64,000 bases of DNA from Aliivibrio_A sp016764915. Lineage in GTDB: Bacteria > Pseudomonadota > Gammaproteobacteria > Enterobacterales > Vibrionaceae. The DNA lies in NCBI GenBank assembly GCA_965224595.1, contig OZ245058.1, positions 1,860,001 to 1,924,000 on the forward strand, in the 5' to 3' direction. The position numbers were made by a program, and so were the translations under genes. Positions 8,138 to 17,209 of this stretch are shown one piece after another; within the stretch, counting starts at the first letter, position 1; every line of letters begins with the position of its first letter. The notes under the pieces are model-generated. The model worked only from the letters and a program-made list of their open reading frames with translations. It did no database searches and was not told the origin of the DNA.

Positions 8138-9306
8138 TCAATCAGTTCCAATAACGTTTGTACTCGAACCTTCAACTGCTCTCTGTCTGAGTTTGAATAA
8201 TCGGTTTCGACTTTCAGATAACTCAGCCCAAGTTCAGCTCTCACAAATTCGCCGATAATGGCGGACTCTACGTTATAGGTGTGGCACGCCTGCCAGACTA
8301 GATCCACCACCGCATCCGCTTTATAATCTCTGGCCAATTGCTGCAACAAACGTTCTCGCCCCGTATTTGGCGTCATGCAAGAGCACGGAATATTGAAATG
8401 TTTACGCGCGATGGCGGTTAACGGATCGCCCTCTTCAGAGACATTTTCAAATACCCCTTTAATGCCTGAGCACGCTTCTTGAACAATCACCACACCACCA
8501 CACTCTTCAATTATCTCGATGATTTTCTCAGTGCCATGCCCGGTTGGACAGCCCGTTAATAGCACTCTCGGTGCATGCTTTGGCGCTGCCTCATAACCAG
8601 ATTCAAGACGTTGCTGCCCCATGGTTAAAAAGCTTTTCATCTGCTCAAGGTGAGAGTCAAAACCTGCTACTCTGTAACGTGTTTTGGCCACTTCAAGTCC
8701 GGTGACAATAGACGGTTTATACTGTCCTAACTGCTGAATTGCCAGAATCAAGCTACGCTCTTCGTTCATTGCTCGAATCGCATCACGTAGTTTTTGATCG
8801 GTGATCTCAACATCGAAGGTCTTTTCTAATACCTCTTTTAACTCCTGAATTTCAGCTAACCATAAATCAAAGGCGCGCTGCTCATTCACCTTTTGCGTTA
8901 ACTCTAGAACATGCATGTTTTTCTTCTTAGATAAAATCTCATACATCTTCTTCTTGCCGTCGCAGGTGGTTTCCGCCACCAGCAGATCCGCATCATTGAG
9001 CAGTGGACACCCTCCAGTCAGTGCATAACCAAAAGAGGACTTAATTAATGGGCATAAATTACTGGGAAGTATCGTTTCAGCATGACTAATGGTATTAATG
9101 CTGGTACCACACAGGCAGATAGGGATCGCGCCAGCGGCTAAAATCAAATCCCTTGGCGTAAACTCACAATAGAAACCAACCACCCCTCTTCCTATCGATT
9201 TTTGTTGTGATACATATCGGATTTCATCGGATATTGATGATGTAAAATAGTCCAACGCTGAAGATGAAAAACGCTCTGTGACGTCGCTGTTTTTTAATGC
9301 TGACAT
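8134..9306 (-). CDS. Double-cubane-cluster anaerobic reductase (HgdB/YjiM-like)
   Basis: A 390-residue member of the 2-hydroxyacyl-CoA dehydratase D-component superfamily. Cysteine motifs occur through the length: CPLIKSSFG, CDGKKKMYE, TGCPTGHG, QEACSGIKG, CSCMTPN and WQACHTYN. A single subunit type plus a dedicated activase is the arrangement of double-cubane-cluster proteins, which reduce small substrates at very low potential. True dehydratases need two different subunits and acyl-CoA partner genes, and none are here. It lies in an operon with a desulfurase-like protein, DUF3343 and YedF, which suggests a sulfur- or selenium-containing substrate or cofactor. The natural substrate is unknown. 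Confidence 0.85.
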   Translation of the reverse strand: MSALKNSDVTERFSSSALDYFTSSISDEIRYVSQQKSIGRGVVGFYCEFTPRDLILAAGAIPICLCGTSINTISHAETILPSNLCPLIKSSFGYALTGGCPLLNDADLLVAETTCDGKKKMYEILSKKKNMHVLELTQKVNEQRAFDLWLAEIQELKEVLEKTFDVEITDQKLRDAIRAMNEERSLILAIQQLGQYKPSIVTGLEVAKTRYRVAGFDSHLEQMKSFLTMGQQRLESGYEAAPKHAPRVLLTGCPTGHGTEKIIEIIEECGGVVIVQEACSGIKGVFENVSEEGDPLTAIARKHFNIPCSCMTPNTGRERLLQQLARDYKADAVVDLVWQACHTYNVESAIIGEFVRAELGLSYLKVETDYSNSDREQLKVRVQTLLELIE

Positions 9307-9319
9307 ATACTCACCTACT

Positions 9320-10507
9320 CTATTTATTATGATTTTTTTGTTGGGATTCCATTAACTGAACAAAGGCATTAATGGTAAGATCTATCTGCTGTTTTGAGGT
9401 GTGATAGCCAATGCTCAAACGCAAAGTTCCATTGGGAAATGTGCCCATTGTTTTATGCGCTCTTGGCGAGCAGTGCAGTCCAATTCGAATGCAAATACCG
9501 TAGTACTTACTTAAAAATTCTTCGGCGTCACCATTGTCTATACCATCAAGCTGTACCGACAGCACGCTGACTCTTTCAAGCTTGTTATCTTCAGCAAACA
9601 GTCTTACTCCCTCAATTTGTTGCAGGCCATTAATTAACCTCTGACACAGTTGTTGCTCTTTTATTTGAATATTATCGACGCCTATTTGCTGTAACCACTG
9701 CACCGCCGCATTCAAACCTGATATGCCCGGTAAATTTGGCGTACCGCTCTCAAGGGCATCAGGGAAAAAGTCAGGTTGAGTCTCATGTTCCGAATTACTT
9801 CCCGTTCCGCCACTCATTAATGGTTCAAACCGCTGAGAGTCCACCCTCTCATTAATAATTAAACCGCCAATTCCCATGGGTCCTTGCAAACCTTTGTGCC
9901 CAGTAAAAGCCAATAGATCGATACCAAGTTCAACCATATTAATATCCATACAACCTGCAGTTTGGGCGGTATCCACCAGAAACAGCAGATTGTATTTTCT
10001 GCATAACGCACCAATTTTTGCGATAGGTTGCACAGTGCCAAACACGTTGGATGCGTGATTGATGGCAATCAATGTAGTGGCGGGAGTAATTGCGCTTTCG
10101 ATCTCATCGACATTAATCAACCCGCTACTGTCACAGCATGAAATGACTGTATTGCTGACGTCTCTATCAACCAGCTGCTGCAAAGGACGCATCATCGAAT
10201 TGTGCTCCATACTGCTCACAACAAGGTGATCGCCCGCTTTTAACAGCCCTTTAAGTACGAGATTAAGTGACTCGGTAATATTTTTAGTAAAGATCACTTC
10301 AGAGTCATCAGAGGCATGAAAAAACGATAATAGTCGCTCTCTGGTTTCAAATATGGTTCGAGCAGCACGATTAGCCAATACATGGCTACCTCGGCTTGGG
10401 TTAGCACAGTAATCCGTTAGAAACGGTATCATCGCATGCAACACTGAACTCGGTTTATAATTACTGGTTGCCGCATTGTCTAAATATATCAATTCTTTAT
10501 TACTCAT
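9320..10507 (-). CDS. Class V aminotransferase-fold cysteine desulfurase-like protein
   Basis: A 395-residue PLP enzyme of the cysteine desulfurase/selenocysteine lyase type. Seen: N-terminal YLDNAATS, SSMEHNSMMRP, the cofactor aspartate in LVDTAQTAG, the PLP-binding Lys in FTGHKGLQGP, and the C-terminal GLHCSPRAHKTMGT loop with the candidate catalytic Cys. This loop is typical of desulfurases found beside YedF and DUF3343. I chose Met at 10507 because homologues begin just before YLDNAATS. The frame stays open to 10615 and would add 36 mostly hydrophobic residues, but neither start has a strong ribosome site. As first gene of the operon it may supply S or Se to the others. Confidence 0.85.
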   Translation of the reverse strand: MSNKELIYLDNAATSNYKPSSVLHAMIPFLTDYCANPSRGSHVLANRAARTIFETRERLLSFFHASDDSEVIFTKNITESLNLVLKGLLKAGDHLVVSSMEHNSMMRPLQQLVDRDVSNTVISCCDSSGLINVDEIESAITPATTLIAINHASNVFGTVQPIAKIGALCRKYNLLFLVDTAQTAGCMDINMVELGIDLLAFTGHKGLQGPMGIGGLIINERVDSQRFEPLMSGGTGSNSEHETQPDFFPDALESGTPNLPGISGLNAAVQWLQQIGVDNIQIKEQQLCQRLINGLQQIEGVRLFAEDNKLERVSVLSVQLDGIDNGDAEEFLSKYYGICIRIGLHCSPRAHKTMGTFPNGTLRLSIGYHTSKQQIDLTINAFVQLMESQQKNHNK

Positions 10508-10946
10508 ATAATCAACAACTATATTAATGACCAATTTAAGTGCTGCAAATATAAATAAAACAGAAATAACATCCGTGACAAATGTCATATTTTCACTAAA
10601 GAAAAAAACAAACACACCAACAAATAATCATTAGATTAACTAATGCTAAATATGTGGTTATATTTCGATCGACGAGTGAAACTTTCATTCATTAGATTTT
10701 ATAATGCGTTTAACTTTCAATTAAATTAATCGACATAAATAACTGATATAAAAGAACTATTATAAAACACAACAACGTATAATTCATCACGTCATCTTTT
10801 TTCACCAAAGCAATAGCAAAAATTGATACAAACAACAAAATAGGAATTTTGAGTTATTTTTATTAATTAATGTGACTCAGAATTAGGTTTTATTATCGAT
10901 TACTCACTACCATTCACGTCATCGAAAATAATTAAATGGAATAACC
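10508..10946. other. Divergent AT-rich intergenic region
   Basis: A long AT-rich stretch between the desulfurase operon (minus) and the sugar transporter operon (plus). A 10-base direct repeat TCACGTCATC occurs at 10787-10796 and 10914-10923; the second copy sits 24 bases before the transporter start codon. No convincing -35/-10 pair, FNR box or gene was recognised. It must hold both promoters. Confidence 0.4.
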
Positions 10947-11969
10947 ATGTCTTATTTAAAAAGTAAAAACAAAACTGGAAAACTTATAAGCAAATTAAAG
11001 ATTGCCGCAGCTTCATTTCTATTTACTCTATGTTTATCTCCTTCGTCAATCGCGGAACCATTAGGTAAAGACATCTCTATTTGGTTTGATGTTGGCGGAC
11101 CAGTAGGCGGCTCATTCGCCACCATAGTTCAAAAGGGTGCGGTACAAGCCAGTGAAGATCTGAATGTCGATCTGCGCCTGATCTATTCTGATTGGAACCC
11201 ACAAAAAATGATTGAGAACTTCAAACTCTCTCTGGCAGCTAAGCCAAGTGGTATTGTGATTATGGGTCACCCTGGTGATGCTGCTTATCAGCCTCTCATT
11301 AATGAAGCGTTCGACAATAATATCAAAGTCACCTCAATCGACACGCCTGTTCCAGCGACCATGAGCGCGCACTCTGCTGACGGATTCGGTTACATCGGTG
11401 CAGATAATGCCACTCGGGGTATTCAGTTAGCGCAAGAAGCACTTCGTCGTAGTGAGTTAAAAGCTGGTTCTCGTGCATTAGTGTGGGGGATCAAAGATAT
11501 GGCTGAGCGCAGTAAGTCGACTATTGGGCTGATTAATACCCTTGAAAACGCAGGACTTACTGTCGATTTCATTCAAATCTCCCCTGAAACAGATAAAGAT
11601 TCGTCTATCGGCACATCAGTCATCACCGCTTATTTAGCCACACATCCTGATGTTGAGATGATTTTGGTCGATCACGGAGCCCTTACCGCTCAAATGGGCA
11701 ACTTCTTACGTAATGCAGGTATCAAACCTAACAGCATCTTCGTCGGCGGATTTAGTCTCTCTCCCGTTACCGCTGATGCGATTAAAACGGGCTATGTACA
11801 ACTTGTTTCTGACAGTCAGCCTTACTTAATGGGTTACCTATCAGTGGTTCAAATTGCACTCAGTAAGCGTTACGGCTTCTCTGGGTTAGAAATCAATACT
11901 GGCGCAGGTTTCGTCAGTCTCGATAACATTAACTTTATTGCTCCTTTGGCTGAGGCAGGCATTCGTTAA
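10947..11969 (+). CDS. Sugar ABC transporter periplasmic binding protein
   Basis: A 340-residue exported protein with a basic N terminus and a hydrophobic signal segment, probably cut after SSIA near residue 36. The mature part is a type 1 periplasmic binding fold of the ribose/galactose family: IWFDVGGPVGGSFATIVQKGA at the start, SGIVIMGHPGDAAY, YIGADNATRG and the hinge LVDHGALTAQ. It is the first gene of a four-gene operon with an ATPase, a permease and a GH4 glycosidase, so the ligand is probably an oligosaccharide or glycoside that the GH4 enzyme cleaves. The stop overlaps the ATPase start by one base (TAATG). Confidence 0.88.
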   Translation: MSYLKSKNKTGKLISKLKIAAASFLFTLCLSPSSIAEPLGKDISIWFDVGGPVGGSFATIVQKGAVQASEDLNVDLRLIYSDWNPQKMIENFKLSLAAKPSGIVIMGHPGDAAYQPLINEAFDNNIKVTSIDTPVPATMSAHSADGFGYIGADNATRGIQLAQEALRRSELKAGSRALVWGIKDMAERSKSTIGLINTLENAGLTVDFIQISPETDKDSSIGTSVITAYLATHPDVEMILVDHGALTAQMGNFLRNAGIKPNSIFVGGFSLSPVTADAIKTGYVQLVSDSQPYLMGYLSVVQIALSKRYGFSGLEINTGAGFVSLDNINFIAPLAEAGIR

Positions 11970-12727
11970 TGAAAAATGTCGCCATTGAAATCAAAAACTT
12001 AAATAAGTGGTTCGGGCCAACACAAGCGCTAAAAAATATTAGCTTCTCGATTAAAAAAAACGAGGTGTTAGCTCTGCTGGGTGACAATGGCGCAGGTAAA
12101 TCTACATTAATTAAAGCAATGTCAGGTGCTGAAAATTTCACGGATGGTCAAATTTTTATTAACAACGAACCCATTTGTACAAAAAAATATGGGGTGAAAC
12201 TCGCTCGAGAAAGAGGGATAGAGACAGTTTATCAGTCTGACTCTCTCGGCGAACAACAAAATATTTGGCGCAATCTCTTTCTTGGACGTCATCTGCGTAA
12301 CCGATTCGGTTTCATTGATAGCAAAGAGGAGAAACGCCAAGCTGATCTTTTACTTAAAACGCTGAATTTCAATGGTATTGGCGCCACCATTGAAACAGAG
12401 GCCAAATTACTGTCCGGTGGAGAGCGACAAGGTTTGGCCATAGGTCGAGCCATGTTGTTTGACGCAAAAGTAGTGATTCTAGATGAACCCACCACCGCAC
12501 TCTCTCTAGGCGAAGTCGAAAAAGTACTCTGCTTTATCGAAACACTAAAAGCACAACATAGAGCCTGTTTACTGATCACCCATAACCTGAATGACGCTTA
12601 TCGTGTTGCTGACCGTTTCTTAATTTTGGACCACGGAACCATTGTGGCCGAACACGTCAAAAGTGAAATATCTCAACCCGAATTACAACAATCTATCTTA
12701 AACTGTGTCGGCAGAGGACTACTTTGA
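11969..12727 (+). CDS. Sugar ABC transporter ATPase (single-domain)
   Basis: A 252-residue ATPase with Walker A GDNGAGKST near residue 38, signature LSGGERQGLAIGRAM, Walker B VVILDEPTTAL and a switch His in LLITHNL. It has only one nucleotide-binding domain, whereas RbsA/MglA/XylG of this transporter family usually have two in one chain of about 500 residues. FrcA of the fructose system is a known single-domain case. It presumably works as a homodimer on the permease that follows, whose start overlaps its stop. Confidence 0.88.
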   Translation: MKNVAIEIKNLNKWFGPTQALKNISFSIKKNEVLALLGDNGAGKSTLIKAMSGAENFTDGQIFINNEPICTKKYGVKLARERGIETVYQSDSLGEQQNIWRNLFLGRHLRNRFGFIDSKEEKRQADLLLKTLNFNGIGATIETEAKLLSGGERQGLAIGRAMLFDAKVVILDEPTTALSLGEVEKVLCFIETLKAQHRACLLITHNLNDAYRVADRFLILDHGTIVAEHVKSEISQPELQQSILNCVGRGLL

Positions 12728-13695
12728 ACACTTTTTATCGACAAAATAGAACCCCACTATTTACTCTGTTGTTACTGACTCTATTATGGACAATATTTGC
12801 CATCTATAGCCCGCAAACCTTTTTACATTCGCGGATCTATACCTCATTTATGTCCACCATCCCTTTTACCGCAATGTTGGCTTTTGCGCTTACGCTGATT
12901 GTTATTGCCCGTGAAATTGACCTGAGTTTTCCATCAATAGTCGCTCTCGGTGGCTTTGTATTTGCCGCCACGTTTAAAGCGACTCACTCCCCTTTGATCG
13001 CTTTCACTGCTGCTGTCATTGCTGGATTAGTCGCTGGTTGCTTGAATGGTTTTTTAGTGGTGATGTGCAAGATCCCCTCAATTATTGCCACCATCGGAAC
13101 CCAATTCTTTCTTGGCGGCTTAACCACCGTACTCGCTGATGGTTTAGCGCTCAGCATCCCTGAGATACGTGATACTTGGTTTCATCAGCTGATGGTGGGC
13201 AGGTTGTTTGACTTTATCCCCGCTCAGTTTATCTGGTGTCTGGTGATTTTAGGCGTTTTCTGGTTATTGCTCTCTTTTCACGTGATTGGCGATAACATCA
13301 ATTTTGTTGGTGATAACCCTAAGGCCGCCAACTTAATGGGGGTGAATGTCAATGCCACACGCTTTCAACTGTTCACTCTCATGGGCGGTATGTCAGCGTT
13401 AACAGGGGCTTTTATTAGTTTAGAGATGTGCAGTTGGTGGCCGAATCAAGGGCAAGGTTATATGTTGCTGGTGTTTGCCTCCATTTTTATTGGCGGCACC
13501 TCAATGTTAGGAGGCCGCGGCACTCTGTTTGGCACGCTATTTGGCGCTTGCATCATCGGCATTCTTGAAGCAGGTATTATCAGCGCAGGACTGGCTGGTT
13601 TTTGGACCAAATTGGTCTATGGCGTCATTATCATCTTATCTCTGATCACTCATAGCTTTTTACTCATTCGTCAACAACGCTCACTAAAAAGATAG
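12724..13695 (+). CDS. Sugar ABC transporter permease (RbsC-type)
   Basis: A 323-residue inner-membrane protein with about eight to ten hydrophobic helices. It shows the family features of ribose/galactose permeases: VIAREIDLSFPSIVALGG near residue 63, the NGFLVVMCKIPSIIATIGT segment, and a C-terminal ASIFIGGTSMLGGRGTL loop that contacts the ATPase. The likely start is TTG at 12724, which overlaps the ATPase stop (TTGA). It forms the channel of the GH4-linked sugar importer. Confidence 0.87.
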   Translation: MNTFYRQNRTPLFTLLLLTLLWTIFAIYSPQTFLHSRIYTSFMSTIPFTAMLAFALTLIVIAREIDLSFPSIVALGGFVFAATFKATHSPLIAFTAAVIAGLVAGCLNGFLVVMCKIPSIIATIGTQFFLGGLTTVLADGLALSIPEIRDTWFHQLMVGRLFDFIPAQFIWCLVILGVFWLLLSFHVIGDNINFVGDNPKAANLMGVNVNATRFQLFTLMGGMSALTGAFISLEMCSWWPNQGQGYMLLVFASIFIGGTSMLGGRGTLFGTLFGACIIGILEAGIISAGLAGFWTKLVYGVIIILSLITHSFLLIRQQRSLKR

Positions 13696-13712
13696 CTGAG
13701 CCAAGGATCATT

Positions 13713-15083
13713 ATGACTAAAATTACCATTATTGGTGCGGGTAGTGTCATGTTTACCCGCCAGATTGTCTCTGCTCTACTCTCATACCCAGCACTTTCTA
13801 ATATCGAATTGATGTTGGTGGATGTAGAACCAGATGTACTTAAACGTAGCCATCAGCTGATCACCTTAATGATCGAACAGACGGGACTGCCCGCCAAAGT
13901 CTGTATGTCGACTAATCAACGACAGGCCCTAGTCCATTCTGATTTTGTGATTAACGTAATTCAAGTGGGTGGATTAGAGCCCTGGCAGTTGGATATGGAC
14001 ATTCCAAAAAAATACGGGGTTATCCAAGAGGTCGGGGACACCATGGGCCCAGGCGGCATTTTCCGAGCGCTAAGACACATTCCACCGATGTTAAACATTC
14101 TGAGCGACATGGAACAGATCTGCCCTAATGCACTGTTCATCAACTACGCTAATCCCCTCGCACCTTTAACCTGGGCTGCCAAAGAGTTCAGCTCCATTCA
14201 ATCAATCGGATTGTGCTATGGGGTTCGCTATACCGCAGCACAATTAGCGGGCTATCTCGGTGTCGGTGAGTGGATTGAACACCCGTATACGCCTGAGCTG
14301 TGGCAAGCGTTGATGTATAAGGATGTTCCTGAAAACATCGATTATGAGTTTGCTGGTATTAACCACATGACTTGGATAACTAAGTTCATGATGAATGGCG
14401 AAGACTTACAGCCTAAGATTGATGCGATGATTCATGATCCCAAGGTGTATGCCTCTGACGGTGTACGTTGTGAGATATTGAAATTCTTTGGTTCGTGGTG
14501 CACCGAAAACCACTGGCACTGCAGTGATTACCTGCCCTACTTTCGTAAAAATGAGCAAATGATCAATCACTTCTTACCAAGACGTTGGAACCTGCTTGAA
14601 TTAGAAAGAGAGGTTCACGCGGCAAGTAAAAAGGAAGTTGATGCACAACTCAACGGCGAACTTGAGTTTGTAATTGCTCAAAACATGCTCAACGCACCAA
14701 AAATCATCAACGCCATGGTCAGTGGAGAACGCACTCGTATTAATGGTAATGTGGCTAATCAACAGCCTGACACACTATTGATTGATAATCTGCCGCAAAA
14801 TTGTGTGGTAGAAGTGCCCATCTGGGTAGATAAAAAAGGACTGCAGCCTCAGGCTATGGGGAAACTGCCCACTCAATGTGCCAGTTTAATCAAGACCAAT
14901 ACAGCGGTCCATGAGTTGATAGTTGAAGCGGTACTGAACTCCGACTTAACCGCAGCAAAATATGCACTCTCACTGGATCCGGTCACCGCAACAGTGTGTA
15001 CGCTTGAACAGATAAACGCGATGTTTGATGAGATGTACCAAGCACAAAAACAGTGGCTCACCTATTTCGGTAATGATCAATAA
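13713..15083 (+). CDS. GH4 family NAD/Mn-dependent glycosidase (alpha-galactosidase-like)
   Basis: A 456-residue member of glycoside hydrolase family 4. Residues 1-40 form the NAD-binding fold (ITIIGAGSVMFTRQIVSAL). GDTMGPGGIFRALRHIP, NYANPLAPLTW and GINHMTW (metal ligand His218) are all present. The metal-ligand Cys168 is followed by Tyr-Gly-Val (LCYGVR). GH4 subgroups are told apart by the residues after this Cys (CHSV in alpha-galactosidases, others in phospho-glycosidases or uronidases), so CYGV leaves the substrate open. Length and overall sequence are closest to MelA. It is the last gene of the sugar ABC operon, 17 bases after the permease, with a good AAGGA ribosome site. Confidence 0.82.
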   Translation: MTKITIIGAGSVMFTRQIVSALLSYPALSNIELMLVDVEPDVLKRSHQLITLMIEQTGLPAKVCMSTNQRQALVHSDFVINVIQVGGLEPWQLDMDIPKKYGVIQEVGDTMGPGGIFRALRHIPPMLNILSDMEQICPNALFINYANPLAPLTWAAKEFSSIQSIGLCYGVRYTAAQLAGYLGVGEWIEHPYTPELWQALMYKDVPENIDYEFAGINHMTWITKFMMNGEDLQPKIDAMIHDPKVYASDGVRCEILKFFGSWCTENHWHCSDYLPYFRKNEQMINHFLPRRWNLLELEREVHAASKKEVDAQLNGELEFVIAQNMLNAPKIINAMVSGERTRINGNVANQQPDTLLIDNLPQNCVVEVPIWVDKKGLQPQAMGKLPTQCASLIKTNTAVHELIVEAVLNSDLTAAKYALSLDPVTATVCTLEQINAMFDEMYQAQKQWLTYFGNDQ

Positions 15084-15102
15084 CCGCTTGCTGCTCTTTA
15101 AA

Positions 15103-15124
15103 CGCCACTTCGAATGAGGTGGCG
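15103..15124. terminator. Hairpin between convergent GH4 and topB genes
   Basis: CGCCAC at 15103-15108 pairs with GTGGCG at 15119-15124, with two more pairs inside (one wobble) and a 6-base loop. No strong T-run follows on either strand, so termination efficiency is uncertain. Confidence 0.4.
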
Positions 15125-15146
15125 ATACCATTGAAATTATCTCTTA

Positions 15147-17129
15147 TTATTGAGTTTTCTTTTTTCTGCTGACTTTAGTGGTTGTCGTTTTTTTATAGCC
15201 TGATTTTCTCTTTTTGTATGCCGGTTTCTTTGGAGAGCTTAATGAGCGCAATGAATCTGGAACCGCACTGTTTTGGACATTTACCATCATCTCGATAACT
15301 CGTTGCTCCAACTCCGCCATAAATGGGGTATAGGAGTACTTTTTTTCAGCCATAGCGTGCAGCTGATGCTCCCAGTGTGCCGTCATATCTGGAAACGTTG
15401 CTTCGGTTGGCAATGCATAGATAAGCCCACGCCCCGCCTCACTACCATGGATACTTTTCCCATCTCGGAGTAACAACTGTCGCTTAAACAACAGATCTAA
15501 TATTCCAGCTCGCGTTGCCTCGGTGCCCAAACCATCTGTCTCTTTCAAAATACCTTTTAACGCTTTGTCTTCCACAAAACGGGCAATGCCCGTCATTGCT
15601 TGCAGTAATGTCGCCTCGGTAAACGCTTTAGGTGGCTCGGTCATGCGATCTTTTATCTCACCTTCACGACAAGTGAGCACCTCTCCTTGATGTAAAGGCG
15701 GGACTTTCGCAGCAAGGTCATGATCGTCACCCTCTGTCGTACTTCGTCCTAATAGTGCACGCCACCCCTCAGACATCAATTGACGACCCTTTGCAATGAA
15801 AGAACCACCAGCGATAGTAAATACTAACTTCGCATCTGCATAGATAGCGGCGGGGTAAAACTGAATCAAGTATTGACGGGCTATTAGCTGGTAAATTTTC
15901 GCTTCTCCGCCCGATAACCCGGCCGTAGATGCTTGTTTAGGCGTGGGAATAATCGCATGGTGGGCGTCCACTTTTTTATCGTTCCATGCTTTGGATTTTT
16001 TAGACATATCAGCGCCACTGCATGCCGCTTGTAACTGGCTATCATTATTGGCAATCGCTTTCACCACCTCTGTAGCTTGCATAAAATGTTCGCTAGGAAG
16101 ATAACGTGAATCTGAGCGCGGATAAGTGATCAATTTATGTTTCTCATAAAGACTTTGGCAGCAATTAAGCACCTCTTGCGCGCTCATGCCATAACGTTTG
16201 GCCGAATCTATTTGTAACGATGAGAGAGAGTAAGGTAGTGGTCCATTCTGTTTACTCTCTTTTCTCTGTGCTTGAGTGACTTCTGCAGGTTGATTAGCAA
16301 TACGACCCGCGACATTTTCCACCAATTTACGGCTCAATACGCGTCCATCGTCATCTTGCCACTGCTCGCATGCCTCACTAGGCTGCCAACGAGCACGAAT
16401 ATCAAAAGAAACGCCATTATTGAGCTGATCATTTTGATAAGGAATAAGGGCATCAAGCGTGAAATACGCTTTAGGGTCAAAGTGATTAATTTCATCATCT
16501 CGACGCACCACCAAACCAAGGACAGGGGTTTGCACACGGCCCACTGATAATACGCCTTGATATCCCCCTTTTTGTCCAAGCAACGTATAAGCACGAGTCA
16601 TGTTCATACCATATAACCAATCTGCACGAGAACGCGCTAAAGCAGACACTGATAACGGGATAAACTCCTGGTTGGATCGCATGTTGGAGAGTGCTCGTTT
16701 AACAGCAGGTAAGTTAAGATCACTGATCAATAGGCGCTGAGTGTTGGCTTTTTTACTTTTGGAAAGCTTAAGATAATCCAGCACTTCGTCCACTAAAAGC
16801 TGACCTTCACGGTCCGGATCGCCAGCATGAACGATCTCATCCGATTCTTTTAATAGCTTACGGATCACGGTGACCTGTTTGCTAACTGATTTACGAGGAC
16901 GCAGCTGCCACTGCTCTGGGATAATCGGCAGATCGTGCATTTTCCAGCTTTTGTATTTAACGTCGTAACTGTCTGGTTCTACTTGCTCTAACAGGTGGCC
17001 AACGCACCAAGTGACAATGTCACCATTGCCGACACGAATAAAGCCTTGTTCATTTTTATGCGGACGAGGAAGGGCTGCGGCAATCGCGCGACCAAGACTG
17101 GGTTTTTCAGCAATATAGAGTCGTGTCAT
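15147..17129 (-). CDS. topB: DNA topoisomerase III
   Basis: A 660-residue type IA topoisomerase, close to the 653 residues of E. coli TopB. The Toprim domain has Glu8 (IAEKPS) and the metal triad in HAGDPDREG (Asp104, Asp106, Glu108). The catalytic tyrosine is Tyr336 in LITYPRSDS. The last 30 residues are rich in Lys and Arg and probably bind DNA. It decatenates DNA with RecQ-type helicases. It stands alone: 80 bases separate it from the lipid operon that ends at 17210 on the right, and the GH4 operon converges on the left. Confidence 0.96.
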   Translation of the reverse strand: MTRLYIAEKPSLGRAIAAALPRPHKNEQGFIRVGNGDIVTWCVGHLLEQVEPDSYDVKYKSWKMHDLPIIPEQWQLRPRKSVSKQVTVIRKLLKESDEIVHAGDPDREGQLLVDEVLDYLKLSKSKKANTQRLLISDLNLPAVKRALSNMRSNQEFIPLSVSALARSRADWLYGMNMTRAYTLLGQKGGYQGVLSVGRVQTPVLGLVVRRDDEINHFDPKAYFTLDALIPYQNDQLNNGVSFDIRARWQPSEACEQWQDDDGRVLSRKLVENVAGRIANQPAEVTQAQRKESKQNGPLPYSLSSLQIDSAKRYGMSAQEVLNCCQSLYEKHKLITYPRSDSRYLPSEHFMQATEVVKAIANNDSQLQAACSGADMSKKSKAWNDKKVDAHHAIIPTPKQASTAGLSGGEAKIYQLIARQYLIQFYPAAIYADAKLVFTIAGGSFIAKGRQLMSEGWRALLGRSTTEGDDHDLAAKVPPLHQGEVLTCREGEIKDRMTEPPKAFTEATLLQAMTGIARFVEDKALKGILKETDGLGTEATRAGILDLLFKRQLLLRDGKSIHGSEAGRGLIYALPTEATFPDMTAHWEHQLHAMAEKKYSYTPFMAELEQRVIEMMVNVQNSAVPDSLRSLSSPKKPAYKKRKSGYKKTTTTKVSRKKKTQ

Positions 17130-17209
17130 AACAAATTTATTTTAGTGAGATAAAGCGACTCTATCGGATTGGGCAGTAAACAGCAATAACAACTGTATAA
17201 AAACACAGC

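Noticed and set aside
8134..9306. 2-hydroxyglutaryl-CoA dehydratase subunit
   Set aside because: The true enzymes need a second subunit and a CoA-transferase, which are absent. A single subunit with an activase fits the double-cubane class.
9320..10615. Membrane-anchored form of the desulfurase-like protein starting at 10615
   Set aside because: The 36 extra residues are hydrophobic only because of AT-rich upstream DNA; family members start near the YLDNAATS motif. Not fully excluded.
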